Shown here: in pieces, positions 9,282 through 20,109 of the stretch
How the letters are laid out: every line of letters starts with the position of its first letter
Numbering within the stretch: the stretch's first letter is position 1
Origin: Terriglobia bacterium
Lineage (GTDB): Bacteria > Acidobacteriota > Terriglobia > Bryobacterales > Bryobacteraceae
NCBI GenBank assembly: GCA_020073615.1
Contig: JAIQEX010000001.1
Span: forward strand, 96,670-160,669
Reading direction: 5' to 3'
DNA length: 64,000 nt
The notes under the pieces: generated by a model
Databases searched by the model: none
What the model was told of the DNA's origin: nothing
Seen by the model: only the letters and a program-made list of their open reading frames with translations
Translations under genes and position numbers: made by a program

Positions 9282-10949
9282 TCAGCGATCGATCCTGACG
9301 GAGGCCGGACGACCGGACGATCCCAAGTCCCTGAACCACGCAACACTCGAAGCCATCATCTCGCCGCAATAATAATCCAGATGGCCCACGGTGATCGCTT
9401 CCGGAATTCTCGCTCTCACCGACCCGGCCTGTCCCGGAGCAATATTCGAGGCTATCGGATACCGCCAGTCTCCGAACGAGGTTCCCTGGCAATCGGGGGT
9501 AGCGAACGTCCGCACGGCGAAATACACCTTTCCGATGCCCGGGTCCGCCAGCCACACGGCAGAACCGGTGTTGCGCACTATAGCGTCGATCACGATCGCT
9601 CCCGGTTCGCGCCGGGCGCCTGTGATAGTAACCTCCGCCGCCAAACCAGCAGAGTGTTCCGAGTCCGCCGGAGGCTCGATCCCCAAAGCCGCACGAAACG
9701 GCATCCGCAGCACCTTCACATAACTCCGCCAGGTTGTCCCCGAACCTCCGATATAGCCGTTCCAATAGGCCAGCATCAAATACAAATTCAGCACGATCAT
9801 GTAGTAAGCCGGCCGGCGAGCGCAGTTAAGACTCAAGGCTAAGCCGACTGCCGTCAGCGGCAACAGGTCGACGTACATGCGATGGCCGAATCCGTCTCCG
9901 AATGTCTCGGACGACCAGCACGCCAGAATATAAGTCGTCACCGTAATCACAAAGACGGCTGCCGCGCAGAACCACCTGAGTTTCGGATGGAAAAGTCCGG
10001 CGACCAAGCCCCCGACGCCGAGAGCGGCAACGGGATTCCAGAACCACCAACCCCGTCCAACACTGAAAAGCATCGCCAGGAACCTTGGGTGCGTCCAGTG
10101 TATCGCCAATCCCCAGTATGTTGTCTCCCATGGCGCTCCAAGGTAATAGGTCGACACCGTCAAGTGTGGCAGAAGGACTATGGCTGTACTCGCCAAGAAT
10201 GGCGACCAGTACCGCCTCAAAACCAGCCGGTTTGACTTCCACACGACGGGGTACAACGCAACCGCCGCCAACAGAACGTCGTAGTGCCTGATACTGAACA
10301 ATAGAGCGCACGCAGCCCCGAGTGCGGCCGCCCCGAGTGCGGTAGCATGAGCCCAAAACCGGTCGCCCAACCAGAGGAGCACCGCTACCGTTCCAAATGC
10401 GTAGATGTGGGACATGGAGGGCTCGGCGATGGCGTAATGCAGGAGATTAGTCCCCAACCCCATGACAACCACCGCTGCGGCTGCCGGCTTCGGCGCCGTC
10501 CGATTCGCCACAACCCGAAATGCGGCCCACATTCCAATGGAGAGCCAGCAAATCCCGGCTATCAGAATCGCCCACTGGTACGGTTCACTCCAGCCATCTG
10601 CCTTCCAACCACCCAGCACGGCGGCGGCATGGCCCACCGCGAAAAATGGCGCCATGCACAGCGCCGTTCCGATCGGATAAATATCGGCCAGCCGGCCCGT
10701 ACGCGGATGTATCCGGAAACCGTAGACCGCCGGCGGGAGGCGCATCGGCAGATCCGCAAAGTCCAGTCTATGTTGAATCAAGTATAGACGCAGGTAAGCA
10801 TAATACCCCTCGCCGTCCGATCGGATGACCGGCCTGTTCAGCCCGGCGCTGGATTGATAAACCACAAGGGCGAGGACCGCCGCAGGAACCAACCAAAGCG
10901 GGCCTGCTTTCTTGGCCCGTGCCAACAGGTCCGACGGAGGAGCTAGCAT
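9282..10949 (-). CDS. Integral membrane GT-C-like protein
   Basis: 555 aa, multiple TM segments, SDGEGYYAYLRLYLIQH near the N-terminus as in GT-C polyprenyl-P-sugar transferases. Confidence 0.6.
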   Translation of the reverse strand: MLAPPSDLLARAKKAGPLWLVPAAVLALVVYQSSAGLNRPVIRSDGEGYYAYLRLYLIQHRLDFADLPMRLPPAVYGFRIHPRTGRLADIYPIGTALCMAPFFAVGHAAAVLGGWKADGWSEPYQWAILIAGICWLSIGMWAAFRVVANRTAPKPAAAAVVVMGLGTNLLHYAIAEPSMSHIYAFGTVAVLLWLGDRFWAHATALGAAALGAACALLFSIRHYDVLLAAVALYPVVWKSNRLVLRRYWSPFLASTAIVLLPHLTVSTYYLGAPWETTYWGLAIHWTHPRFLAMLFSVGRGWWFWNPVAALGVGGLVAGLFHPKLRWFCAAAVFVITVTTYILACWSSETFGDGFGHRMYVDLLPLTAVGLALSLNCARRPAYYMIVLNLYLMLAYWNGYIGGSGTTWRSYVKVLRMPFRAALGIEPPADSEHSAGLAAEVTITGARREPGAIVIDAIVRNTGSAVWLADPGIGKVYFAVRTFATPDCQGTSFGDWRYPIASNIAPGQAGSVRARIPEAITVGHLDYYCGEMMASSVAWFRDLGSSGRPASVRIDR

Positions 10950-11152
10950 AATGCGCTCCGCCTGACCAGCGTTTCCTTCCGGAACGACGGGCCGAAGAGC
11001 ACGGTCATGGGCGACGGCCTGAATGGGTGCTCTTGCATAGCCGGCAGGAGTCGATTACCACTCCAATATATTATCCTTGAATTGATTTGTGCAGCGGCGC
11101 CGAGCGAGCGTAGTGATTGGGACACACGACGTGGACGGAGCGCCTAGCTAAG

Positions 11153-12358
11153 CTAGGCTCGGGCCTGTATGGCGCCGCCTCCGCCGCCTCCGGGCGCAGG
11201 GATCGCCGCCATCCGTGGTGATGCCACAACCTGCTCATACAATTCCAGCAAGCGCGCGGCGGAGCGCGCCCACGAGAATTTCTTCGCCTGTTCCAACCCG
11301 GCCGACTGCAAGGACTCACGGCCGACTTCGCCGCGCGCGAAGCGGATCATCTCCTTGGCAATGCTGAGCGGGTCGGACGGATCGAAGAGGACGGCCGCAT
11401 CCCCGGCGGCCTCGGGCAGCGAGCTGGTATTCGAGCAAAGCACCGGCGCGCCCAGGCCCAGGGCCTCCAGGACGGGCATGCCGAAACCCTCGAAGAGCGA
11501 CGGGTAAACAAATGCGAAGCAGTTCTGATACAGCCATTTCAGCTCCGCATCGGAGACATACCCCGTGAGAATTACGTCGCGGCCCAGTTCCAGACTGCGG
11601 AGGTCGTCCAGAAAAGCCTCCATGAGCCATCCCCGGCCGCCGGCCAGGACCAGGGGATATGCCGATCCCATTGCGCTTCGCAGGCGGCTGTAGGCTTCAA
11701 GCAGCGAGCGGTGGTTCTTGCGAGGCTCGATGGTTCCGACGCTGAGCCAGAAACGGGCGCTTTCGAGCATCGCCAGCCGTTCCGAACGCAGGGCAGGCAA
11801 GGAATCGGGGAAGCGGCTGGCGGGGTAGATGACGCTGCTGCGCTCCCTGGGATAGTGAGGGAAGGTGTCCAAAAAGTGGCGCCGCGTGAATTCGGAGATC
11901 GCCAGGATCCAATCGGCCCTGATGCTGGCCTCAAATACCCCGTGCAGGCATCCGATGCGATTCTCTTCGGTAGTCCATTTGGGTTCCTGCAGGAAAGAGA
12001 GATCGTAAGTGGTATAGACCAGGCGGGCGTTTTTCAGACTGCGCGGGCAGAAGAAATTATTGGCGTGAAAGATGTCCGGATGGCCGAGACGGGCTTCGAA
12101 ATCGGCTGGCGGGTTTCTCCAGAACTGCTGGGAAGCCGGGAAGTCACGGGGGGGATCCAGGCGCTGGAAATTCGGTTCCTGGCAGGCGAAGGTTTCCTGT
12201 TTGCACGCGGGGTCCCAGAAGAAGTCTCCCACGGCGGGATACAGAATGTACTCGTTACGGGTGTCGGTGGCGGCCAACTGGCGGATGAGGCCGTCGGCGA
12301 AGTAGCCGCATCCGGCTTTGGCCTTGCCGGTCTGGCTGACGTCGAACCCGATCCTCAT
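11153..12358 (-). CDS. Glycosyltransferase family 4 (GT-B)
   Basis: SVGTIEPRKNHRSLLEAYSRL and FVYPSLFEGFGMPVLEALGLGAPVLCSNTSSLPEAAGDAA, typical GT4 motifs; start chosen at MRIGFDV. Confidence 0.9.
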   Translation of the reverse strand: MRIGFDVSQTGKAKAGCGYFADGLIRQLAATDTRNEYILYPAVGDFFWDPACKQETFACQEPNFQRLDPPRDFPASQQFWRNPPADFEARLGHPDIFHANNFFCPRSLKNARLVYTTYDLSFLQEPKWTTEENRIGCLHGVFEASIRADWILAISEFTRRHFLDTFPHYPRERSSVIYPASRFPDSLPALRSERLAMLESARFWLSVGTIEPRKNHRSLLEAYSRLRSAMGSAYPLVLAGGRGWLMEAFLDDLRSLELGRDVILTGYVSDAELKWLYQNCFAFVYPSLFEGFGMPVLEALGLGAPVLCSNTSSLPEAAGDAAVLFDPSDPLSIAKEMIRFARGEVGRESLQSAGLEQAKKFSWARSAARLLELYEQVVASPRMAAIPAPGGGGGGAIQARA

Positions 12359-13254
12359 TTTACGATCTTCCGGCGGCAAAAATTGCGTATGGCGTTCATG
12401 GCCCAGGCGCCCGTGGTTTTCGTCATCTGGCGCGAGATGGCGCGATTCCAGCGCAGCGCCGCGCGGAGAGAGAGGGCCGATACCAGCAGAGGAAAGCGGA
12501 GCTTATCGGAGCGGGGAAATCCCTTTTCGTCGAGCACCGCATGAGCGTAACTGAACAGCCATGAGTCGGGCACACGTGCGGCGTACCGGCACAACATATC
12601 GTTGATTTCGGTATGGAAGCGGATGCGGAACCCGCGCGTCTTGGTTTCCGCGTGGAGGCGCGAGCCGGCCAGCACCTGCCGGACGCGGAGGAATTTCGCA
12701 CCGGCGGCGGCAAGCCGGATCCAGTATTCGTAATCCAGGCAAAAATTCAGCTCCTCGTTGAGGGGGCCGAAACGGTCCACCACGCGTTTCCGGAAAAACA
12801 CCGCGGGCTGGCAGAGATAGCACGCCTCCAGCAGTCGGTCGGAATTCCATGGTTCGGTGGGATAGGGCTCGATGATGCCGCCGTGCTCGTCGATGTGGTT
12901 GGCGTCGCCGTAAACGACGTCGACATCGGGATGGGAGTCCAACGCCTCGCAGGCGGCGGCCAGGGCGCCGGGATAGTATATATCGTCGGAATTAAGCCAT
13001 CCGATGATGTCTCCGGTGGCCCTTGCGAGGCCTTTGTTCACGGCGTCGGCCTGGCCGCGGTCCTTTTCGGATACGGCGTGCACCGAGGAGTCATAACGCT
13101 TCAGAATGGCGAGGGTTCCATCATTGCTGCCGCCGTCCATCACCAGGTATTCGAGATTACCGGGAAACTGCTGCGCCAGGACGCTCTGGATCGTACGTTC
13201 GATGAATCGCCCCTGGTTGTAGGAGGGGGTGATCACGGAAACTCTATGCGGCAT
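12355..13254 (-). CDS. Glycosyltransferase family 2
   Basis: RVSVITPSYNQGRFIERTIQSVLAQ...YLVMDGGSNDGT...GWLNSDDIYYPGAL. Confidence 0.92.
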   Translation of the reverse strand: MPHRVSVITPSYNQGRFIERTIQSVLAQQFPGNLEYLVMDGGSNDGTLAILKRYDSSVHAVSEKDRGQADAVNKGLARATGDIIGWLNSDDIYYPGALAAACEALDSHPDVDVVYGDANHIDEHGGIIEPYPTEPWNSDRLLEACYLCQPAVFFRKRVVDRFGPLNEELNFCLDYEYWIRLAAAGAKFLRVRQVLAGSRLHAETKTRGFRIRFHTEINDMLCRYAARVPDSWLFSYAHAVLDEKGFPRSDKLRFPLLVSALSLRAALRWNRAISRQMTKTTGAWAMNAIRNFCRRKIVK

Positions 13255-15958
13255 GAGTTTGCCTGTTCAGCGGGAGGATCGCGCCGTCGGCGCCGACGAT
13301 CTCCGCGGATTGTAGCTGGCAGGTAAGGGAGCGGCCGTCGTCGCCCTGGCCGCATTGGTCGGGTTGAAACGCCGGCGAGCAGAACAGCTCAATCACACCC
13401 TGGTTCGCGCCCAGCGGGCGGTTGATGGTCATCCGTTCTCCGCGGGGGATGGTGTAGGCCGCCGGTGCCGCGCCGCCGGCGTGGAATTGGACGGAAACGC
13501 GGTCGAGGGGCGACCAGTGCGGAACACTCAGCTTCATCACCAGGATTCGCGGTTCGTTGCCGGGACCATAAGCGACCTGGACGTGCTCGCCGAGCCAACC
13601 GTCCGCAAACGCTCCGTATACTGCGGGGGCGAGTCCGGCGGGCCCGGCGACCGCGTCATGAAACACCTTCAGGTAGCGGGCGGCCATCTCTTCGGGTCCG
13701 CCAAAGGCCGAGAGCCGCGCGGAGCTCTGGCGGGCCAGGCTGGCCCGCAAGTCCGGATCTGCGGCGATCCGGGTAATCGCGTCCACGAGTTCCGATGGCT
13801 TTCGCGGGTCGAAAAACAAGGCCGCCTCTCCCGCCACCTCGGGCAGACTCGTGGCATTGCTCGAGAGGATGGGCCTGCCGGCGGCCATGGCCTCCAACAA
13901 GGGCATGCCGAATCCTTCAAACAGGGACGGAAAGATCACCGCGGAGCAGCATTCGAGCAACGCACTCATCTGTTCATCCGGCAAGTAGCCGGGGAGAATG
14001 ACGGTTTCGGAAAGCGCCATGCGGCGGGTGGCTTCCAGCAGATCGTCGCGCCGCGGGCCAGGAGCGCCGGTGAGAACCAGTTTCAGATCGGAGTTCGGAT
14101 TGGCCGCACGATAGATTCCGAACGCCGTGAGCAACAGCACGTGGTTCTTGTGGGGCCAAAAATTCGCCGGATACAGGAGGTATCTTTCCGGTTGGAGCTG
14201 GAGCGACTGCAACAACCGTTTGCGGGCGGCCTGGGAGGCTTGGGGAAAGCGGTGCGGCAGGAGGATGTGGATCGTCTCGACCCGTTCGGCCGGAACCGCC
14301 GTGTTCTCGAGGACGGTTTTCCGCACAAACTCGGAAATGCACACCACTCTGCTGGCCAGGCGGCAGGCCCGGCTGAAATTCCTTTCCCGCTCCAGAATCT
14401 CGGCCGGCTCGAAGAACTGCGAATAGTAGACGTGCTGGAGGTCGTAAACGACGCTGACCATGGGCACGGATGGGTCGAAGAAAAACGGCGCGGTGAACGG
14501 GCAGAACAGCAGATCGGCATCCAGCCGCCGCAGCAGGCTTCCGGAAGGGGCTTTCTCGGATAACGCGCGGCAAGCTCCCGCCATTGTTTCCAGCTCGCCG
14601 GGCCGGAGGAACCGCGCCAGGAAGCGGCGGGCCCGAAGGGCCAGGTTATCGGAGGCCCTCAGCATACCGCCGGGCTGGTTCACGCAAAGGCGGCGCACGT
14701 TTTCCGAGTCCAGGGTGGCAAGTTCATCGTGGCTCTTCCCGGAGGTCAGCAGGATGAATTGGCAGTCTCGCGCCATCCTGCCGAGATGGCGGACGAGTTC
14801 GAGCGACATGACCTTGGCGCCGCCATTTTCGCCGCCCGGCAGCACGGGGGTGAGATCGACGACGACGCGCTGCAACCCCCTTCTTGGCGCGGGCGCCGGC
14901 ACGTTCGGTGCGGTTTGGGGGTCGAGCCATCGCCATAACCCGAGCCGCCGCAAGGAGCGGGACACGTAACTCTGGCGGACGCGGTCGAGCACGCGGGCAT
15001 CGCGGTCGGCCTCCGATCCGGCGAAACGCTCCTGGAGACCGGCAAGCGCCTCCCCGGTCTCGGCGTGGCGGTCTTCCAGTTCCTGAAACCGCCGATCGAG
15101 GTCCAGAAGCGCCAGGGGGACGCGGCTCGAGGCCCGCGATGCCAGGCGCGCCGCCGCCTCCTCCTCGGAAAAATGCGCGAGGGCACGACGGCCGGCGGCC
15201 AGCGCCATATCGTAAGAGGAGAAGATCGCCGGCTCGAAGCTGATGTGCTCCACCCCCAATTTCCGGAGAAGGAGCTGTACCGAGGACTTGCTGTACAAAT
15301 AGAGATGCTGGTCCGGTTTGAGCATCAGGAGAAATGGATCGTTCTCCGCCTGCATCTGCTCCAGCGTCTTACCCTCGCGGTACTGCGGCGTTTGCAGGAA
15401 AAGGAGGCCCCCCGGCTCCAGAATCTCCAGACAGCGGCTCAGGGTGCCCACCGGGTCTCCCAGGTGCTCCAGGACGTCCATCAAGACCACGGCATCCAGA
15501 CCGTTGGGGGGGAGATTTTGGGACTCCACGGGGCCCACCAGCACGGGAATGTCAAACGTGCTGCGCGAGAACCCGGCCAGCCAGGGGCTGAGTTCCAGGC
15601 CCGTGGCGTCGAAGCCGGCCCAGCGCATCATGGCTACGAACCCACCGTGAGAACTGCCCACCTCGAGAATCCGCGCCGGCGGCAGCCGGTATTTCAAAAG
15701 CCCCCGCAACCAGTGGATGCAGCGTTCCGGCAGATCGGTCCGCGTGCGTACGTCGAGGGGCGGGAGGCCGTGCATCCGGGTCATCTGCTCAAAGTAGTGC
15801 TTGCCGTAGAAATCCCGCTCGTCGTCGTGCACCAGTAACTCATCGCGTGCCGGCATCCGCGCCAACACGAGCGTGTCGCAGGCGGCGCAGCGCAAATAGT
15901 CGTGCGAAAAAACTTCCAGGTTGGTGTTTCCACACCAGCATGACGGTGCGATGCTCAT
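13244..15958 (-). CDS. Fused SAM-dependent methyltransferase and GT4 glycosyltransferase
   Basis: N-terminal methyltransferase (ILEVGSSHGGFVAMMRWAGFDATGLELS; VLMDVLEHLGDP), coiled-coil linker, then GT4 domain (FPSLFEGFGMPLLEAMAAGRPILSSNATSLPEVAGEAALFFDP). Confidence 0.85.
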   Translation of the reverse strand: MSIAPSCWCGNTNLEVFSHDYLRCAACDTLVLARMPARDELLVHDDERDFYGKHYFEQMTRMHGLPPLDVRTRTDLPERCIHWLRGLLKYRLPPARILEVGSSHGGFVAMMRWAGFDATGLELSPWLAGFSRSTFDIPVLVGPVESQNLPPNGLDAVVLMDVLEHLGDPVGTLSRCLEILEPGGLLFLQTPQYREGKTLEQMQAENDPFLLMLKPDQHLYLYSKSSVQLLLRKLGVEHISFEPAIFSSYDMALAAGRRALAHFSEEEAAARLASRASSRVPLALLDLDRRFQELEDRHAETGEALAGLQERFAGSEADRDARVLDRVRQSYVSRSLRRLGLWRWLDPQTAPNVPAPAPRRGLQRVVVDLTPVLPGGENGGAKVMSLELVRHLGRMARDCQFILLTSGKSHDELATLDSENVRRLCVNQPGGMLRASDNLALRARRFLARFLRPGELETMAGACRALSEKAPSGSLLRRLDADLLFCPFTAPFFFDPSVPMVSVVYDLQHVYYSQFFEPAEILERERNFSRACRLASRVVCISEFVRKTVLENTAVPAERVETIHILLPHRFPQASQAARKRLLQSLQLQPERYLLYPANFWPHKNHVLLLTAFGIYRAANPNSDLKLVLTGAPGPRRDDLLEATRRMALSETVILPGYLPDEQMSALLECCSAVIFPSLFEGFGMPLLEAMAAGRPILSSNATSLPEVAGEAALFFDPRKPSELVDAITRIAADPDLRASLARQSSARLSAFGGPEEMAARYLKVFHDAVAGPAGLAPAVYGAFADGWLGEHVQVAYGPGNEPRILVMKLSVPHWSPLDRVSVQFHAGGAAPAAYTIPRGERMTINRPLGANQGVIELFCSPAFQPDQCGQGDDGRSLTCQLQSAEIVGADGAILPLNRQTHAA

Positions 15959-16028
15959 CTCTTCCGGCTTATTTCGCGAGGATAACACGCTGCTATCTTT
16001 ACGCGGCGCTGCGACAGGCGCAGGCGCG

Positions 16029-16781
16029 TTACGGATCGGTGTTGGACTGCAGTGGTCCCTGGTAAGCGTTGCTGACCTCGGCAATCGCGCCATCGAGCAG
16101 GAGATCTCCGTGATCGAGCCAGAGGGCACGGCTGCACAGTTTCTGCACCATCCCGGACGCGTGGGAAACGCAGAGGATGGTTTTTCCGCAGCGGCGGAAG
16201 TCGAGAATCTTCTCAAAACACTTCGCCTGGAAGGCGTGGTCCCCCACGGCCAGCACCTCGTCGATCAGCAGGATATCGGGATCCATATGGACGGCCACGG
16301 AGAATGCCAGGCGCATGGTCATGCCCGTGGAGTAGGTCCGCAAGGGTTCCTGGATGATATCGGCGAGCTCCGCGAACTCCACGATATCGGCGAAAATATC
16401 GTTCAGACGTTTGCGGCCGACGCCCAGAAGGGCGGCGTTGAGGCGAACATTCTCGGCGCCGGTGAGGTCGGGGTGGAATCCCGATCCCAACTCGAGGAGG
16501 GCGGCGACGCGGCCGCCCACGTGGACGCTGCCGCGGTCGGGAGGAACCAGGCCGGCAACCAGGCTCAGCAGCGTGCTCTTTCCGGCGCCGTTGGCGCCGA
16601 TCACCGCCAGGCTCTCGCCGCGCTCCACGCAAAACGAGATCTTCTTCAAGGCATCGAATCGTTCCACGGCCCGGTGCCAGGAAACCAGCCGCCTCACGTG
16701 CGCGCGCAGCAGAAGCTGCCCGGAATGGCGGTGAAAGCTCTTCCCCACGTCGCGGAATTCGATGATGGGCCGGGGAGTCAT
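16029..16781 (-). CDS. Polysaccharide ABC transporter ATP-binding protein (Wzt/TagH-like, short form)
   Basis: Walker A GANGAGKSTLL; YSTGMTMRLAFSVAVHMDPDILLIDEVLAVGD; no long C-terminal carbohydrate-binding extension. Confidence 0.92.
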   Translation of the reverse strand: MTPRPIIEFRDVGKSFHRHSGQLLLRAHVRRLVSWHRAVERFDALKKISFCVERGESLAVIGANGAGKSTLLSLVAGLVPPDRGSVHVGGRVAALLELGSGFHPDLTGAENVRLNAALLGVGRKRLNDIFADIVEFAELADIIQEPLRTYSTGMTMRLAFSVAVHMDPDILLIDEVLAVGDHAFQAKCFEKILDFRRCGKTILCVSHASGMVQKLCSRALWLDHGDLLLDGAIAEVSNAYQGPLQSNTDP

Positions 16782-17590
16782 AAATAGTTATAGAATTTCG
16801 ACCGGAGGCGCCGGAAAACGAACAGGCCCACGAAGAACATGAGGGTCGAACTGAATGCCAGCTTGATGAGCAGCGAAGCGGATGGCGCGGTACCTTCGAG
16901 CAGGATATTCCGCAGGGCCAGTACCATCGCGGCGATCGGATTAAACTGGTAGATCTCATGATACTGGTGCGGGATGTAGGAAAACGGATAAATGATGGGC
17001 ACCAGCCAGAACAGAACCACCGTCGCCGACTCCACGACATAGCGGACATCGCGTATATAGACGTTGAGCCCCGAAAAGATCAGAACCAGGCCGGTTACAA
17101 AGACAATCTCCAGTGGCCAGAGCACCATCATCCACCACCAATACCGGTTCACGCCTGCGCCGGTAAGGATGATCAGCCCTAACAGCAGGGCCACCTGGGC
17201 GGACATATGCGCGCAGTTGCCCAGCACGGTGGCGATGGGGATGATCTCACGCGGCACCGGAACCCGCTTGATGAGTGGCGCGTTGTCAACCAGAGAAGTC
17301 GTGCCCGTCAACCAGGAAGTGGTAAACAAATTGTAAGGTACGATCCCGCACAGTGCGAAAGCTGCGAAATGGGGAATGGAGTTGGAGAAGATCTTAGTGA
17401 ACACGAACCACAAAACGCCCATCATGACGAGCGGATTCAACACGGACCAGAACATCCCCAGTGACATGTTGCGATAGCGAATTCTAAAGTCTTTGAGCGC
17501 GAGGTTGCGGATGAGAAACAGGTAGTCGCCGGTCCATTTCTGATGCGAGCCGGGCACGACGGAATTGAGTGGGTATTCGATGGCAGACAA
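16778..17590 (-). CDS. Polysaccharide ABC transporter permease (Wzm/TagG-like, ABC-2)
   Basis: 270 aa six-TM protein (LALKDFRIRYRNMSLGMFWSVLNPLVMMGVLWFVF); ATGA overlap with the ATPase gene. Confidence 0.92.
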   Translation of the reverse strand: MSAIEYPLNSVVPGSHQKWTGDYLFLIRNLALKDFRIRYRNMSLGMFWSVLNPLVMMGVLWFVFTKIFSNSIPHFAAFALCGIVPYNLFTTSWLTGTTSLVDNAPLIKRVPVPREIIPIATVLGNCAHMSAQVALLLGLIILTGAGVNRYWWWMMVLWPLEIVFVTGLVLIFSGLNVYIRDVRYVVESATVVLFWLVPIIYPFSYIPHQYHEIYQFNPIAAMVLALRNILLEGTAPSASLLIKLAFSSTLMFFVGLFVFRRLRSKFYNYL

Positions 17591-17633
17591 AATTCTCTCC
17601 GGCCGCGGCGGAAACGCGAGAACACTGAAGATA

Positions 17634-18620
17634 CTATCTTAGCTTGGGCTCTTCGCCCGATACAAGGCCGGTGGAGAGGCCCGCGAAGCTCCGGTACCAG
17701 TCCATGGTGGCTCGCAACCCGGCGTCCAGATTGGTATGGGCGCGGAAGCCGAACTCCCGTTCCGCGCGGCTCACGTCCAGGCAACGGCGGGGCTGGCCGT
17801 TGGGTTTATGGGCGTCCCATACCATGCGGCCGGTGAAGCCGGCGAGGGCCGCGATCTTTTCCGCCAGGTGGCGGATCGAGATCTCCCGGCCGCTCCCGAT
17901 GTTCACCGGATCGGCGCCGTCGTAACGCTCCGCCGCCGCCACCACCGCCTCGGCGGCATCTTCCACATAGAGGAATTCGCGGGTTGGGGATCCGTCGCCC
18001 CATAAGGTAATCGCCTCGTCGCCCCGCCCGACGGCCTCGAGGCACTTGCGAATCAGTGCCGGAATCACGTGCGAGGACTCCAGGTCGAAATTGTCCCGCG
18101 GGCCGTAGAGATTCACGGGCAGCAGGAAGATCGCATTCATGCCATACTGCGCACGGTATGCCTGGCATTGCACCAGCAAGGCTTTCTTGGCGATGCCATA
18201 AGGCGCATTGGTCTCTTCCGGGTAGCCGTTCCACAACGCATCCTCGCGGAAGGGCACGGGCGTGAACTTGGGATAGGCGCAGATGGTCCCCAGCACGACG
18301 GTTTTTTCCACCCCGTGCCGCCGGCAAGCCTCAATCAACTGGATCCCCATAATCGCGTTCTCGTAAAAGAACCGTCCGGGGTTGCTCTGGTTGGCGCCGA
18401 TACCGCCCACCGTCGCCGCGGCATGGATTACCACGCGGGGGCGATGCTCCGCGAACAGACGTTCGATGGCGTCGGCGCGAGTCAGATCGAAATCCCGCCG
18501 CCGCGGCACGGCGATGTCGCGGCACCCGGCCGCACGCAGCCGTTCCACGATGTGGGAGCCCAGAAAGCCCGCTCCACCGCTGATCAGAATGCGCTTTGAC
18601 TTTAGATCCAGGATGCTCAT
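17634..18620 (-). CDS. fcl: GDP-L-fucose synthase
   Basis: [92 protein letters not shown]. Confidence 0.93.
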   Translation of the reverse strand: MSILDLKSKRILISGGAGFLGSHIVERLRAAGCRDIAVPRRRDFDLTRADAIERLFAEHRPRVVIHAAATVGGIGANQSNPGRFFYENAIMGIQLIEACRRHGVEKTVVLGTICAYPKFTPVPFREDALWNGYPEETNAPYGIAKKALLVQCQAYRAQYGMNAIFLLPVNLYGPRDNFDLESSHVIPALIRKCLEAVGRGDEAITLWGDGSPTREFLYVEDAAEAVVAAAERYDGADPVNIGSGREISIRHLAEKIAALAGFTGRMVWDAHKPNGQPRRCLDVSRAEREFGFRAHTNLDAGLRATMDWYRSFAGLSTGLVSGEEPKLR

Positions 18621-19642
18621 GACTCGGCGGCGTGAGTCTCCATTGCTTCCGCGCCCCCCTGGAATTTGCGCCGGAGCATCGTCAGGTCCGCATCCACCAT
18701 CATGCGCACCAGTTCCTGAAAACGGACGCGCGGCTGCCACCCCAGTACCCGCCGGGCCTTGGAGGCGTCCGCCCGCAGATCGTCCACCTCGGCCGGACGG
18801 TAGTACCGCGGATCGATCCTGACGTATTCCTGCCAGTCCAGACCGGCGTGAGCGAAAGCGGCTTCTATAAACTCGCGCACGGTATGCGATTCCTCGGTGC
18901 CGATCACGTAGTCGTCCGGCTGGTCCTGTTGCAGCATGGCCCACATGGCCTCGACGTAATCTCCCGCAAACCCCCAGTCCCTCCGGGCGTCGAGATTGCC
19001 GAGATAGAGCGCGTTTTGCAAGCCCATGCGAATCTGCGCCACTGCCCGGGTTATCTTTCGCGTCACGAACGTTTCGCCGCGCCGGGGGGACTCATGGTTG
19101 AACAAAATCCCGCACGAGGCATGCAGGCCGTAACTCTCGCGGTAATTCACCGTGATCTGATGCGCGAAAACCTTGGCGCACGCATACGGGCTACGAGGGT
19201 GGAACAGCGAGTCCTCGTTCTGCGGGGGCGGCGTCTTCCCGAACATCTCGCTGGAGGAGGCCTGGTAGAAGCGGCAGCGAAGGCCAGCGCGCCGGATCGC
19301 CTCCAGTAACCGGACGGCGCCGATCGCGACCACGTCGGAGGTGTACTCGGGCACATCGTAGCTTACCCGGACATGGCTCTGCGCCCCGAGGTTGTACACC
19401 TCGTCCGGCTGGATGTCGGCCAGACACCATGCCAAGGAGCTGGTGTCGCTCAGGTCGGCGTAGTGGAGAAAGAACGTCGATCCGGCAGTATGAGAATCGA
19501 CATACAGGTGGTCCACACGGTCCGTGTTGAAGGAAGACGACCGGCGCTTCAGGCCGTGGACCTCATAGCCCTTGGCGCTCAGGAACTCGGCCAGATAGGA
19601 CCCGTCCTGCCCCGTAATGCCGGTGATCAGGGCTTTCGGCAT
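18617..19642 (-). CDS. gmd: GDP-mannose 4,6-dehydratase
   Basis: [72 protein letters not shown] overlap with fcl. Confidence 0.96.
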   Translation of the reverse strand: MPKALITGITGQDGSYLAEFLSAKGYEVHGLKRRSSSFNTDRVDHLYVDSHTAGSTFFLHYADLSDTSSLAWCLADIQPDEVYNLGAQSHVRVSYDVPEYTSDVVAIGAVRLLEAIRRAGLRCRFYQASSSEMFGKTPPPQNEDSLFHPRSPYACAKVFAHQITVNYRESYGLHASCGILFNHESPRRGETFVTRKITRAVAQIRMGLQNALYLGNLDARRDWGFAGDYVEAMWAMLQQDQPDDYVIGTEESHTVREFIEAAFAHAGLDWQEYVRIDPRYYRPAEVDDLRADASKARRVLGWQPRVRFQELVRMMVDADLTMLRRKFQGGAEAMETHAAES

Positions 19643-19912
19643 TTCTTGTGATCAGTACCGGATCTTGTATTGTAGCATCGTCTTCTCCTGCCTTAGTTAA
19701 GACGGGCCGCGATGGGCGCGTGATCCGGCCGGTAAGATGTCACCGCCGCGGCGCCACGCCGAGGAAACCCAAGTCCCCAGGTTCTACGCGCGCCCGGCTG
19801 GCTCGCCGCGTGAAACTCGAAGGATTCGGAAAAGTGCGAATCGGTTCGGAGCGCGCACTCGCGGTTGCACCCGACAGGTACCGGCACCGAGGTGGCGGAG
19901 AGCGTCGGGAAA

Positions 19913-19950
19913 CCCCGAGTTCCCGAGTTCCCGAGTTCCCGAGTTCCCGG
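19913..19950. repeat. Short tandem repeat, 8-nt unit (TCCCGAGT)n
   Basis: Direct reading: CCCCGAGT TCCCGAGT TCCCGAGT TCCCGAGT TCCCGG in the gmd-20110 intergenic region. Confidence 0.9.
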
Positions 19951-20109
19951 TGGCCCGGCGGCCTCGGCGGTGGAAGCCATTGCGCTTCCGTCCGGATTAC
20001 GGAATGGGCGCGGGCGGTGCGGTTCGGTGCGGCAGGCGAGCCGGTTCCGCGCTTGCGTATAATGAATCCTCAGGGCATGATCTCGACGGGCACCTCACCG
20101 GAGCGATGA

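Noticed and set aside
19960-20100. Possible CRISPR-like array near the short tandem repeat
   Set aside because: 8-nt contiguous units with no spacers; not a CRISPR.
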